DNA of 64,000 nucleotides, taken from Roseinatronobacter sp052379845. Its GTDB lineage: Bacteria > Pseudomonadota > Alphaproteobacteria > Rhodobacterales > Rhodobacteraceae. Positions 17,243 to 26,085 of the stretch are shown here, one piece after another; the stretch's first letter is position 1; each line of letters opens with the position of its first letter. The stretch is from NCBI GenBank assembly GCA_052379845.1, contig JBQTCF010000007.1; one strand, 5' to 3'. Under the pieces are notes generated by a model. That model did no database searches and was not told where the DNA came from. It saw nothing but the letters and a program-made list of their open reading frames with translations. The position numbers and the translations under genes were made by a program.

Positions 17243-19081
17243 ATGAACAGGACCCGTCTGTTTCAACTGGCGCTAGGGGCAATTGCCCTTGTGGGTATGC
17301 TGGGCTGGCTGGCATGGCACCATGCAACGCTTGTGTATTTTACGCAATTGCATGACCGCGGGCAGAACACGCTTAATCTGGCCGAGGCATCCTTGCGTGG
17401 GCAATTGTCGCGCTTTGAACGGCTGCCCCATCTTCTGGCCGACCAGCGGGTGATCCGGTCGCTTGTGCTGGCCCCGCGCGACCCCGACCTTGTGATGGCG
17501 GCCAATCTGTATTTGCGCGACACTGCGCATATGTTGGGCGCGTCCGATATTTATGTGATGTATCGTGACGGGGAAACGCTGGCGGCCAGCAATTTTGACC
17601 AGCCGCACAGTTTTGTGGGCGGAAATTTTGCGTTTCGGCCATATTTTTTTGATGCGCTGGGCACCAAGGGGGCGGGCCGGTTTTATGCGCTGGGCACCAC
17701 GTCCAACAAGCGCGGCTATTATTTCGGGGCCCCCATCGAGGTTGCAGGCCAGCGCCATGGCGTGATGGTTATCAAGATTGATCTTGATGAGATTGAACAG
17801 ACATGGGCCTCGGATGAGGTGCGCATCATCGTAACGGACCCCGAAAATATTGTGTTTCTGTCCAACAGGCCGGATTGGTTGTTCCGGTCCTTCGGGCCAC
17901 TGACGACCGATCGTTTGTCGCGCACTGTGCAGACGCGGCGTTATGCCAATGCCGAAATTGGCCAGATTGATTATACGCGCGACACAAACCCCGACGGGTT
18001 TAACCTGTTGCGCACCACTGGCAGTGACGGCGCGATGCTGGAATACCTGATCGCTGATGCGAAAATGCCAGATGCCGAATGGATGGTGCAGGTCTTGTTG
18101 AATACCCGCCCCGCGCGGGTGCAGGCGGCCAGTGCAGTGGCCTTGGCTGGGTTCAGCTTGGGGTTGATTGCGCTGATCGGGTTTATCCTGTGGCAAAGGC
18201 GGCGCCAGCTGGCCGAACGGCTGGCCGTCCAGCAGGCCGCACGCGACGAGCTGGAAGCCCGTGTCAGCCAGCGCACATCCCAGCTTGGGGCCGCCAACGC
18301 CGCCTTGCGCGACGAGGTGGCCGAGCGGCGCGCGACCGAGGATCGCTTGCGCCAGACGCAAACCGAACTGGTGCAGGCGGGCAAACTGGCCGCGCTTGGG
18401 CAAATGTCGGCGGCGCTAAGCCATGAATTCAACCAACCGCTGGCAGCGGCGCGCAATTACGCGGAAAATGCGCAAGTGTTGCTGGACCGCGGGCGCAGCG
18501 CCGAGGCGCATGACAATATCGGGCGCATTCTGGGCATGATAGACCGGATGGGCCGTATCAGCCGGCATTTGCGCAATTTTGCCCGCAAGCCGCATCAGCA
18601 ATTGCGCCCCGTCGATCTGTCCGAAGTGGTGGCGGATGCGCAAGAATTGCTGGCATGGCAACTTGCGCGGTCCGGGGTGGGGCTGCATGTCGACCTGGGA
18701 CAGGACCCGCTGGTTGTCACGGCAGGCGCCGTGCGGTTGCAGCAGGTGCTTGTCAATCTGTTGTCGAATGCCATTGATGCGGTCGAGGGGCAGGAGCTCA
18801 AGAAACTGCGTCTGGTCGGGCGCAGGCTGGGGGATAGGGTTGAACTGCGCGTGCATGACAACGGCCCCGGTATTGGTGATGCCATTCAGCCGCGCATATT
18901 CGACCCGTTCTTTTCCACCAAGGAGGTGGGCAAGGGGCTGGGGCTGGGGCTGTCGATTTCCTATAACATCATCCGTGATTTTCACGGCGCGATTTCGGTG
19001 CGCAACCATCCTGACGGGGGCGCGGAATTCACATTGACGCTGCATGCCGCGCAGCCGCTTCCTGCGCAGGTAGCACAATGA
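17243..19081 (+). CDS. dctB: C4-dicarboxylate-type sensor histidine kinase DctB
   Basis: A 612-residue inner-membrane sensor kinase. Two membrane segments (about 8-28 and 297-317) frame a large periplasmic double-PAS/Cache sensor (about 30-295). A coiled-coil region leads to the phosphoacceptor His394 in LSHEFNQPLAAARNY, then the ATPase boxes NLLSNAIDAVEG, DNGPGI and GKGLGLGLSIS. DctB sensors detect external dicarboxylates. Here the partner transport system is a TAXI-TRAP transporter just downstream, so the true ligand may differ. It overlaps dctD by ATGA. Confidence 0.88.
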   Translation: MNRTRLFQLALGAIALVGMLGWLAWHHATLVYFTQLHDRGQNTLNLAEASLRGQLSRFERLPHLLADQRVIRSLVLAPRDPDLVMAANLYLRDTAHMLGASDIYVMYRDGETLAASNFDQPHSFVGGNFAFRPYFFDALGTKGAGRFYALGTTSNKRGYYFGAPIEVAGQRHGVMVIKIDLDEIEQTWASDEVRIIVTDPENIVFLSNRPDWLFRSFGPLTTDRLSRTVQTRRYANAEIGQIDYTRDTNPDGFNLLRTTGSDGAMLEYLIADAKMPDAEWMVQVLLNTRPARVQAASAVALAGFSLGLIALIGFILWQRRRQLAERLAVQQAARDELEARVSQRTSQLGAANAALRDEVAERRATEDRLRQTQTELVQAGKLAALGQMSAALSHEFNQPLAAARNYAENAQVLLDRGRSAEAHDNIGRILGMIDRMGRISRHLRNFARKPHQQLRPVDLSEVVADAQELLAWQLARSGVGLHVDLGQDPLVVTAGAVRLQQVLVNLLSNAIDAVEGQELKKLRLVGRRLGDRVELRVHDNGPGIGDAIQPRIFDPFFSTKEVGKGLGLGLSISYNIIRDFHGAISVRNHPDGGAEFTLTLHAAQPLPAQVAQ

Positions 19082-20454
19082 CGCCGCCAGTTGTCCTTTT
19101 GGTCGATGATGAGGAGGAGTTGCGCAACTCTACCATGCAAGCGCTGGACCTTGCGGGCCTGCAGGTGGACGGGTTTGCGCAGGCCGAACCGGCGCTGGAC
19201 CGCATAACTGCGGGGTTTGGCGGTGTGGTCATCAGCGATATTCGCATGCCCGGCATGGACGGGCTGACGCTGATGAACCGCATCCATGACATTGACCGCG
19301 ATGTGCCGGTTATTCTGATTACCGGACATGGCGATGTGCCGCTGGCGGTGCGCGCCATGCGCGAAGGCGCGCATGATTTCATTGAAAAACCGTTCTCGGG
19401 TGCGCAGCTTGCCTCCATTGCGGCGCGTGCGCTGGAATACCGCCAATTGGTGCTTGAAAACCGCCGCTTGCGGGCTGTTGCTGGGCAGGCGGATGATCTG
19501 GAAGCGCGCCTTGTCGGGCGGTCTGACAAAATGATTGCGCTGCGCCGCCAGATCCGCACGATTGGCCCGTCAGATGCAGATGTGCTGATTGTGGGGGATA
19601 CGGGGACAGGCAAGGAAATCGTGGCGCGGGCGCTGCATGATTTGTCGCCGCGTGCCGCGCGTCCCTTCATTGCCATCACCTGTAGTGCACTGCCTGACAC
19701 ACTGATTGAATCCGAACTGTTCGGCCATGAAGCGGGCGCCTTTCCCGGCGCCATCCGGGCACGGATGGGCAAGTTCGACCACGCACGCGGCGGCACCATC
19801 CTTCTGGATGATATCGGGGCAATGGCCATGGATGTGCAGGGAAAATTGCTGCGCGTCATAGAGGACCGGGTGACAACGCCGCTTGGGTCCAATGCCCAGC
19901 ACCAACTGGACGCGCGCTTCATTGCCACAAGCCGCGTGCCCCTTGAAGCCGAAGTGGCCGCAGGCCGGTTTCGCGCGGATCTGTTGTATCGGCTGAATGT
20001 GGTCAGTGTGCGGGTGCCGCCGCTGTCGGAACGTCTGGAGGATGTGCCGCAACTGTTTATTCGCCTGCTGACCGAAGCCTGCCTGCGCCACCGTCTGCCC
20101 GCGCGCACGGCCAGCCCTGCCATGCTGGCGGAATTGTCGCGCAATGACTGGCCGGGCAATGTGCGCGAATTGCGCAACGCCGCCGAGCGCTTCGCTTTGG
20201 GCGTGCAGATGTCCGAAGCCCCCTTGGCCGCGCGCGACAAATCCGCGAAATTGGCCGATATGATGGCCGCGCATGAACGCAAATTGCTGGTGGATGCGCT
20301 GATCCGCCATCAAGGGGCGTTGCGCCCTGTCTATGAAGCGTTGGGGCTGTCGCGCAAGGCGCTTTATGACAAGCTGCTGCGCCACGGCATTGACAAGGGG
20401 CATTTTCTGCCCGTGGGGGCCGATCTGCCCGACACGCCCCCCGATGATGTGTAG
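19078..20454 (+). CDS. dctD: NtrC-family response regulator DctD-like, with GAFPGA loop
   Basis: A 458-residue response regulator: receiver domain with Asp54, AAA+ domain with Walker A GDTGTGKE (173-180), and a C-terminal Fis-type helix-turn-helix (about 400-445, LGLSRKALYDKLLRHGID). The sigma-54-contact loop reads GAFPGA (220-225) instead of GAFTGA; the replaced Thr normally touches sigma-54. It overlaps dctB by four bases and is followed by two in-phase palindromes that overlap its stop codon. It probably controls the adjacent TRAP transporter genes. Confidence 0.88.
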   Translation: MTPPVVLLVDDEEELRNSTMQALDLAGLQVDGFAQAEPALDRITAGFGGVVISDIRMPGMDGLTLMNRIHDIDRDVPVILITGHGDVPLAVRAMREGAHDFIEKPFSGAQLASIAARALEYRQLVLENRRLRAVAGQADDLEARLVGRSDKMIALRRQIRTIGPSDADVLIVGDTGTGKEIVARALHDLSPRAARPFIAITCSALPDTLIESELFGHEAGAFPGAIRARMGKFDHARGGTILLDDIGAMAMDVQGKLLRVIEDRVTTPLGSNAQHQLDARFIATSRVPLEAEVAAGRFRADLLYRLNVVSVRVPPLSERLEDVPQLFIRLLTEACLRHRLPARTASPAMLAELSRNDWPGNVRELRNAAERFALGVQMSEAPLAARDKSAKLADMMAAHERKLLVDALIRHQGALRPVYEALGLSRKALYDKLLRHGIDKGHFLPVGADLPDTPPDDV

Positions 20455-20498
20455 CAAACCACACATGGCTTTCGCGGGATGTGTAGTTTTCTACACAT
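20447..20498 (+). promoter_or_regulatory. Tandem palindromic activator sites upstream of the TAXI-TRAP genes
   Basis: Site 1 is ATGTGTAG-CAAA-CCACACAT (20447-20466, one mismatched pair); site 2 is ATGTGTAG-TTTT-CTACACAT (20479-20498, perfect). Their centres are 32 bp apart, about three helical turns, as expected for cooperative binding of a DctD-type dimer pair. Site 1 contains the dctD stop codon. By eye no good -24/-12 element follows before the transporter gene. Confidence 0.65.
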
Positions 20499-20656
20499 CA
20501 GTGTGGATTGCGTTGGAAAAATACCCAAACGCCCGAGAGCGCGCTTGAATAAAGCCGTCAAACCGTTTGCTGTGCCCCCAGTGCTTGCCTCACAGAGCGA
20601 GGAGTGACGCAAGCGCCCCGAGCACATAAATACGCAAAACCAAGGGGAGGTTCCCA

Positions 20657-21631
20657 ATGCGTTACACCAATTTCGCGGCTTTGGCCGCTGCTGCTGTTAT
20701 GACGGTATCTGTGGCGAACGCGCAGGACCGTGACGGCTGGCCATCTGATCTGACAGTGGGCACCGCCAGTCAGGGCGGCGTTTATTTCGTCTATGGCAAC
20801 GGTCTGGCCGGGTTTCTGGGCGAAGAACTGGGGCTGAATGCCTCGGGCGAGGTGACGGGTGGGCCGGTGCAGAACGTTACGCTGGTGCAGATGGGCGACC
20901 ATGATATTGGTCTGGTCACCATGGGTCCGGCCTTCGAAGCATGGACCGGCGTTTCCGAACTGGCCCCCGGTCTGGAACACAGCGATATTCGCGCGCTGTT
21001 TCCCATGTATGAAACCCCGTTTCAGGGTGTGGCCCTTAGCGGTTCCGGCATCACATCAGTCAGTGATTTCGAAGGCAAGCGCGTCGGCGTTGGCCCTGCA
21101 GGCGGCACACCCGGCACCTATTGGCCGCGCTTCTTTGACACGCTGGGGCTGAATGTCACTGTCTCGAATGCGGGTGCGGCTGACACGGCGGGCCAGCTGA
21201 AGGATGGTCTGGTTGATGCGTTCGTGTTCGCCGCAGGTCTGCCCATCGGTGCATTTTCGCAACTGGCCGCCGAAGCTGATGTTGTGATGTTCGGCTTCAG
21301 CGAAGAAGAACTGGCCACCATCATGGAAGGTCACCCGGAGGTGTCGCAATTCACCATTCCTGCGGGCACCTATACGGCGCAGGATGAGGACCAGCATTCC
21401 GTCGCAATGTGGAATTTTGCCATCGCGCATGCCGATATGCCCGAAAGCCTGGCCTATGAAATCACCAAACTGGTGATGGAAAACAATGACCGGATGCTGC
21501 AAATCCACGCAGCCGCCGCGGCAACCTTGCCTGAAAATGTCGGGAACAATTCCTTCCTGCCATTCCACCCGGGTGCTGTGCGCTATTTCGAGGAAATCGG
21601 AATCGAGATCCCCGAAGACCTGAAAGGCTGA
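20657..21631 (+). CDS. TAXI-family TRAP transporter solute-binding protein
   Basis: A 324-residue periplasmic receptor. The signal peptide is residues 1-22 (cleavage after VANA). The family pattern is visible: LTVGTASQGGVYFVYGNGLA at the start of the mature protein, a VTGGPVQNVTLV stretch, and GVGPAGGTPGTYWPRFFDTL. It captures a solute and hands it to the membrane subunit encoded next. AGGGGAGG precedes the start codon. TAXI receptors can take glutamate, dicarboxylates or aromatic acids, so the ligand is open. Control by the adjacent dctBD pair is likely. Confidence 0.92.
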   Translation: MRYTNFAALAAAAVMTVSVANAQDRDGWPSDLTVGTASQGGVYFVYGNGLAGFLGEELGLNASGEVTGGPVQNVTLVQMGDHDIGLVTMGPAFEAWTGVSELAPGLEHSDIRALFPMYETPFQGVALSGSGITSVSDFEGKRVGVGPAGGTPGTYWPRFFDTLGLNVTVSNAGAADTAGQLKDGLVDAFVFAAGLPIGAFSQLAAEADVVMFGFSEEELATIMEGHPEVSQFTIPAGTYTAQDEDQHSVAMWNFAIAHADMPESLAYEITKLVMENNDRMLQIHAAAAATLPENVGNNSFLPFHPGAVRYFEEIGIEIPEDLKG

Positions 21632-21783
21632 TCGAGCGGTCTGCTTTGACGACATCGGGCCAGGGCGGCGTCACGCTCTGGCCCGTTTTGGGAACCGTGG
21701 CCTAGTGCGGTTTGACATATGTGGTGCGTCTGCGTGCCCCTGAAGGGCCATTCATCGCAGAAATTCCAGAACTTGGGGGGAAC

Positions 21784-23997
21784 ATGTCTCAGACTGACGC
21801 GCAGGGTGCGCAACCTGAAACCGACAATATTGCCGAAGGTGTGGACAACGAAATCGTCACCAGCAACCAGCGTGTGTTTGCGGGGGTGGTGGGTATTGTC
21901 GTGACCGCACTGTGTATTCTGTATACGCTGTTTCATGTCGGTGCGATGAATGGTGTGCATGATCGCATCACGGATTTTCTGGGCCTGCCTTCGGTGGACC
22001 TGACAGAACCGTGGCGCTACAGGCTTGTGCATGTTGCAGGCGGTCTGGCACTGGGGTTCATCCTGTTTTCGGCGCGTGCGCTGCATGACAACAGCACCGA
22101 CGCGCCGCTGTCATTGGCCGAGAAGGGGCTTCTTGCAGCAGGCGGTGCACTTATCTTGCTGGCGCTGGGGCAGGTGGTGGTCATGTTGACGACCGGCGAC
22201 CGTATCACCACGGGGGCGCCTGCGGGTAAACATGTTCTGACATTCGGCTATCCGTTGATCGGGGGCACGGTTCTGGTGCTGCTGGCCAGCTGGATCCAGC
22301 CCATCCGCAACCGCACCAAGCTGTCGCTGGCCGATACGCTTCTGGCGGTTGCTGCCATTGTTGTGGGTATTTACATCATCGGCCACGCTGATTTGCTGCG
22401 CACCCGCGCGCAGGTCTTCCCGCATGTCAATGACATGTGGGCGTCCATCGCGGGGATTATCCTGATTCTGGAACTGACGCGGCGTCTGGCCGGACTGGCG
22501 CTGGTTATTATTGTTGCGGTGTTTTTGGCTTACGGGTTTATCGGCCCGTGGCTGCCGGGGGTTCTGAACCATCGCGGCTATGCGCCTGCGCGGTTCTTCG
22601 GGTTTATCTATACTGATAACGGCATTCTGGGCCCGACCACGGCGATTTCATCGACCTATATTATTTTGTTCATCACCTTCGCGGCGTTCTTGCAAGCCAG
22701 CCGTGTGGGCGAATATTTCGTGAATTTCGCCTTTGCGGCGGCGGGCGGCACGCGCGGGGGGCCGGCTAAGGTGGCGGTGTTTGCATCCGGCCTGATGGGC
22801 ATGATCAACGGCACATCTGCGGGCAATGTGGTGTCCACCGGGTCGTTGACCATTCCGTTGATGAAAAAGGTGGGCTACAAACCGCAAACATCCGCCAGTG
22901 TCGAGGCTGCGGCCAGTTCCGGCGGCCAGATCCTGCCGCCGATCATGGGCGCGGGTGCCTTCATCATGGCGGAAATCACGGGCATCGCGTATCGGGACAT
23001 TGTGATTGCCGCGATCATTCCCGCGATCCTGTATTTCACATCCGTTTATTTCATGGTCGACAAGGAAGCGCTGAAAAAGGGCATGCAGGGGCTGCCGCGC
23101 GACATGCTGCCGCGTTTTGACGTGCTGGCGCGGCGGGTGTTCCTGTTCATCCCCATCGTCATACTGATTGGGGCGCTGTTCATGGGCTACTCGGTCATTC
23201 GCGCAGGCACGCTGGCCATGGCGTCCGCGGCGGTGGTCAGTTGGTTCACACCGCATAAGATGCTGATGCGCGAAATCCTGTATGCGTTCGAAATTGCCGC
23301 GCGCATGTCGCTGCAACTGGTGGCGGTCTGTGCGGCGGCAGGTGTTATTGTGGGGGTTATCGCGCTGACAGGGGTTGGCACGCGGTTTTCGTCGCTGTTG
23401 CTGGGCTTCGCGGGCCAAAGCCAGTTGCTGGCGCTGGTGTTTGCCATGTTGGTGGCAATTATCCTTGGAATGGGCATGCCCACAACGGCGGCCTATGCGG
23501 TGGCGGCGGCGGTCATTGCGCCGGGGCTGATCCGCATGGGGATTGAACCGCTTACAGCGCATTTCTTCATCTTCTACTATGCTGTGATGTCGGCCATCAC
23601 GCCGCCTGTGGCACTTGCGGCCTATGCGGGCGCGGCGATTGCGCAGTCAGACCCGATGAAGACAAGCGTGGAAAGCTTCAAGATCGGGCTTGCGGCCTTT
23701 ATTGTGCCCTTCATCTTCTTCTTCAATGACGGGCTGCTGATGCAGGGGGATTGGGGCAACATTATCCATGTGTTCTTTACCGCGCTTCTGGGGATCTACC
23801 TGTTGGCGTCGGCGGTGCAGGGGTGGTTGTTCGGCGTTATTGGCTGGCCGCTGCGGGTATTGGTCGGCGGGGCCGCCATCGCCATGATCTCCGGCGGCTG
23901 GGTTTCTGATGCAATCGGGCTTGGTGTGGCCGCGCTGGTGTTTTTCATCCAGCGCGGGGTGATCACACCCAACACAGTGGCCAAAGGCCACGACTGA
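21784..23997 (+). CDS. TRAP transporter fused 4TM/12TM permease
   Basis: A 737-residue inner-membrane permease in which the small DctQ-like and large DctM-like subunits are fused, as is usual for TAXI systems. A hydrophilic N-terminus (1-33) is followed by about 16-18 hydrophobic segments. Large-subunit signatures include GGTRGGPAKVAVFASGLMG, SAGNVVSTGSLTIPLMK, ILPPIMGAGAFIMAEITG and LGMGMPTTAAYAVAAAV. The start at 21784 follows a GGGGGG-type site; a longer in-frame TTG start at 21712 is less likely. A strong intrinsic terminator follows. Confidence 0.93.
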   Translation: MSQTDAQGAQPETDNIAEGVDNEIVTSNQRVFAGVVGIVVTALCILYTLFHVGAMNGVHDRITDFLGLPSVDLTEPWRYRLVHVAGGLALGFILFSARALHDNSTDAPLSLAEKGLLAAGGALILLALGQVVVMLTTGDRITTGAPAGKHVLTFGYPLIGGTVLVLLASWIQPIRNRTKLSLADTLLAVAAIVVGIYIIGHADLLRTRAQVFPHVNDMWASIAGIILILELTRRLAGLALVIIVAVFLAYGFIGPWLPGVLNHRGYAPARFFGFIYTDNGILGPTTAISSTYIILFITFAAFLQASRVGEYFVNFAFAAAGGTRGGPAKVAVFASGLMGMINGTSAGNVVSTGSLTIPLMKKVGYKPQTSASVEAAASSGGQILPPIMGAGAFIMAEITGIAYRDIVIAAIIPAILYFTSVYFMVDKEALKKGMQGLPRDMLPRFDVLARRVFLFIPIVILIGALFMGYSVIRAGTLAMASAAVVSWFTPHKMLMREILYAFEIAARMSLQLVAVCAAAGVIVGVIALTGVGTRFSSLLLGFAGQSQLLALVFAMLVAIILGMGMPTTAAYAVAAAVIAPGLIRMGIEPLTAHFFIFYYAVMSAITPPVALAAYAGAAIAQSDPMKTSVESFKIGLAAFIVPFIFFFNDGLLMQGDWGNIIHVFFTALLGIYLLASAVQGWLFGVIGWPLRVLVGGAAIAMISGGWVSDAIGLGVAALVFFIQRGVITPNTVAKGHD

Positions 23998-24022
23998 CCC
24001 TGACAGGGGGTGAAGGTGCGAG

Positions 24023-24054
24023 GGGCCGTGTCACCTTTGTGACGCGGCCCTTTT
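24023..24054 (+). terminator. Intrinsic terminator after the TRAP transporter
   Basis: A 12-bp stem (24023-24034 with 24039-24050, one G-U pair) closes a CTTT loop and is followed by TTTT. It ends the TRAP unit 26 bases after the permease stop codon. Confidence 0.85.
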
Positions 24055-24104
24055 CATGTCAGGCACTGTGGCTGGTGTTGTGGCGCGCTGGGCTGGCACC
24101 CCTG

Positions 24105-24214
24105 GCTAGAGCATGTCGCGCAAAAGTGGCAGGCGGTTTTGCGCAAAAAGACATGCGACACCATAAGGTTAGAGCCGGTCGCGTGACTGCGAATGAACGC
24201 GGGCACGCTCTAGC
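24105..24214. repeat. Dispersed repeat (GCGCAAAAGTGG family), copy 2, with terminal inverted repeats
   Basis: The 110-bp stretch is bounded by GCTAGAGC (24105-24112) and GCTCTAGC (24207-24214). Inside it, GCGCAAAA and TTTTGCGC form a hairpin, and the right half matches copy 1 at 7512-7613. The right terminal repeat contains the TAG stop codon of the minus-strand AAA+ ATPase gene. Confidence 0.7.
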
Positions 24215-25520
24215 GCGTGATGTCTTCCATCTGGACAAACATGTTCTTCCAGGCGCGGTCTATCAGCTCGGGGGACATATGGCGCGGTTTTCCTTCAAAA
24301 TCGCAGATATTGATCATCTGGTCGATCAGGAAAATGGGCTGATAATTGGCATAAATATTGTCTATCGTCGGGTATTTCTTCTGGATCAGGTAGATGATCG
24401 TTTCTTCATCCAGCGGCAATTTGCGTTTCTTCGCAACCATGGCAAAGATTTTCAGGAAATCGCCCTGACCGGGGCCGTCAATCTTGATCTTGTAGAAAAT
24501 CCGGCGCAGCGCGGCCTGATCGAAAATTTCATTCGGGTGAAAGTTGGTTGAGAAAATCACCAGCGTGTCGAAAGGCACAATGAACTTTTCCCCCGACGCA
24601 AGCGCCAGAATGTCATAATTCATTTCCATCGGGACGATCCAGCGGTTGATAATCGCCTGCGGGGGTTCTTCCTGCCGGCCCAGATCGTCGATGATGAACA
24701 CCCCGCCCATGGATTTGAACTGCAACGGGGCCTGATAGGTGCGCGATGTGGGGTTATAATTCAGGTCCAGCATCGACAGCGTAAGTTCCCCGCCGGTAAT
24801 CACGGTCGGGCGTTCGCAATACACATAGCGGTTGTCAAACCTGTTGCCGGTCTGGCGTAGCAAGGTCGGGTTGTCGTCCGATGTCTTGACCAGTTTGTGC
24901 ACGATGGGGTCATAGACAGTTATGATTTGCCCTGCGGTTTCAATGGCACGCGGCACGAAGATACAATCCCCCATCGCGGCCCTGATCCCGTTCGATATGG
25001 AGGATTTACCGTTGCCGGGGGGGCCATACATCAGGATTGACCGCCCCGAACTGACAGCGGGGCCAAGGTCATCCATCAAGGTGGGGGGCAGGATCAGGTC
25101 GCCCATGGCGATTTTCAACTCGCGCCGGGTAATTTTGATGCGGCGAATGGACTGGCGTTGGATCTGTTCGCGGTAGCTGTCCAGTGGCACGGGCATGGGC
25201 CCGTAATATTCGGATTGCGACAGCGCGTAAGTGGCCCGCGCCTTGCCTGCCTCGGTCAGTTCAAACGCGGCTTCGCTTCCGTCATCATCGGATTTGGTGG
25301 CGCGTGCTTCAAGCAGGCGTTCGGCGCGCACCAGATCCACAAGTTCGATTGTTTGCGGAATGGGCAGGCAAATATGGCGCGCAATATCAGTGATGCGCGA
25401 CAGGGACATGCGGTAGATGGTCTTGATCAGGATGTCGCGCATCAGCACAGTGTTCAGCCCCGTCGCGGACAGGGTGCGGATGGGGGCAGGGGGCTGGATT
25501 TGCGGGGCTTGGGTGTTCAT
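24210..25520 (-). CDS. AAA+ ATPase with N-terminal winged-helix-like domain, Tad-linked
   Basis: A 436-residue cytoplasmic ATPase of unknown role. Residues 30-95 look like a winged helix (ILIKTIYRMSLSRITDIARHI..., LTEAGKARA). The AAA+ core has Walker A GPPGNGKS (166-173), Walker B VFIIDD (274-279), a sensor-1 FSTNFHP and an arginine-finger-like ALRRIFYKIKI. No transmembrane segment is seen. It lies 55 bp downstream of the prepilin peptidase gene on the same strand, so it is probably part of the Tad unit. The start at 25520 (MNTQAP) was preferred to 25547; no strong ribosome-binding site is seen for either. Its stop codon lies in a dispersed repeat. Confidence 0.75.
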   Translation of the reverse strand: MNTQAPQIQPPAPIRTLSATGLNTVLMRDILIKTIYRMSLSRITDIARHICLPIPQTIELVDLVRAERLLEARATKSDDDGSEAAFELTEAGKARATYALSQSEYYGPMPVPLDSYREQIQRQSIRRIKITRRELKIAMGDLILPPTLMDDLGPAVSSGRSILMYGPPGNGKSSISNGIRAAMGDCIFVPRAIETAGQIITVYDPIVHKLVKTSDDNPTLLRQTGNRFDNRYVYCERPTVITGGELTLSMLDLNYNPTSRTYQAPLQFKSMGGVFIIDDLGRQEEPPQAIINRWIVPMEMNYDILALASGEKFIVPFDTLVIFSTNFHPNEIFDQAALRRIFYKIKIDGPGQGDFLKIFAMVAKKRKLPLDEETIIYLIQKKYPTIDNIYANYQPIFLIDQMINICDFEGKPRHMSPELIDRAWKNMFVQMEDITR

Positions 25521-25575
25521 GGCGAAATGCTCTGGTGTTGGGGGCAAATATTATCGGATGAACCCTGATGAAATG

Positions 25576-26085
25576 CTAAATTGCCGCGCCATTTCCAAGG
25601 GCCGCCGCAAGCGCGATGTAGAACAGTAAGGCAGGCCCCAAGGCCAGCCCCAAGGGAAATTCCCGCCGGTGCCAGCTTTCCCAATCCGGGGCCATGCGCC
25701 GCGCAAGCGGGGTGCGCCGCAGCGTGCGATGTGCCGCAAAGCTGACAAGGATGACCACCCCCAAAAGTGGCAAGAATAGGCTTAGGTCCCCAAGCGCGAT
25801 GAATGGGGCCATTGCAGCGGCGAATTTCGCATCCCCCGCGCCCAACAGCCCCACCGCGCTTAGGACGAACCCCACCCCCAGCACGGCCGCGAAATTGGCC
25901 CAGCCCCATGCCCATACAGACACCGGCAGGGCCACCAGCCCGACCACCAGATACACCCCCAACAGCGCCAGAACGGCCTTGTTGTGGATTTTCATCCACT
26001 TCATGTCACTCCATGCGACCCACAGGCTGATGGGGGCAATGAAGGGCAGGAACCACAGCGCGGCTGTGCTGCTGAGCATCATCAA
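25576..26085 (-). CDS. cpaA: Prepilin peptidase CpaA/TadV
   Basis: A 169-residue inner-membrane aspartic peptidase of the TadV type, which removes leader peptides from Flp-type prepilins. The two catalytic aspartates are visible in WSDMKWMKIHN near residue 27 and in the GAGDAKF motif near residue 84. About four to six membrane segments are present. It overlaps the upstream TPR lipoprotein gene by ATGA; several Met codons at the N-terminus make the exact start uncertain by up to two residues. A Flp-like candidate substrate is encoded at 48.1 kb. Confidence 0.88.
   Translation of the reverse strand: MMMLSSTAALWFLPFIAPISLWVAWSDMKWMKIHNKAVLALLGVYLVVGLVALPVSVWAWGWANFAAVLGVGFVLSAVGLLGAGDAKFAAAMAPFIALGDLSLFLPLLGVVILVSFAAHRTLRRTPLARRMAPDWESWHRREFPLGLALGPALLFYIALAAALGNGAAI

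Noticed and set aside
17273..18403. Open frame of 376 codons opposite dctB
   Set aside because: Antisense shadow of the kinase gene; composition rich in His/Gln/Arg and without motifs.
20501..20650. Sigma-54 -24/-12 promoter for the TAXI-TRAP genes
   Set aside because: GG-N10-GC can be found once (around GAGGAGTGACGCAAGC), but the flanking bases do not match the consensus, so I did not call it.
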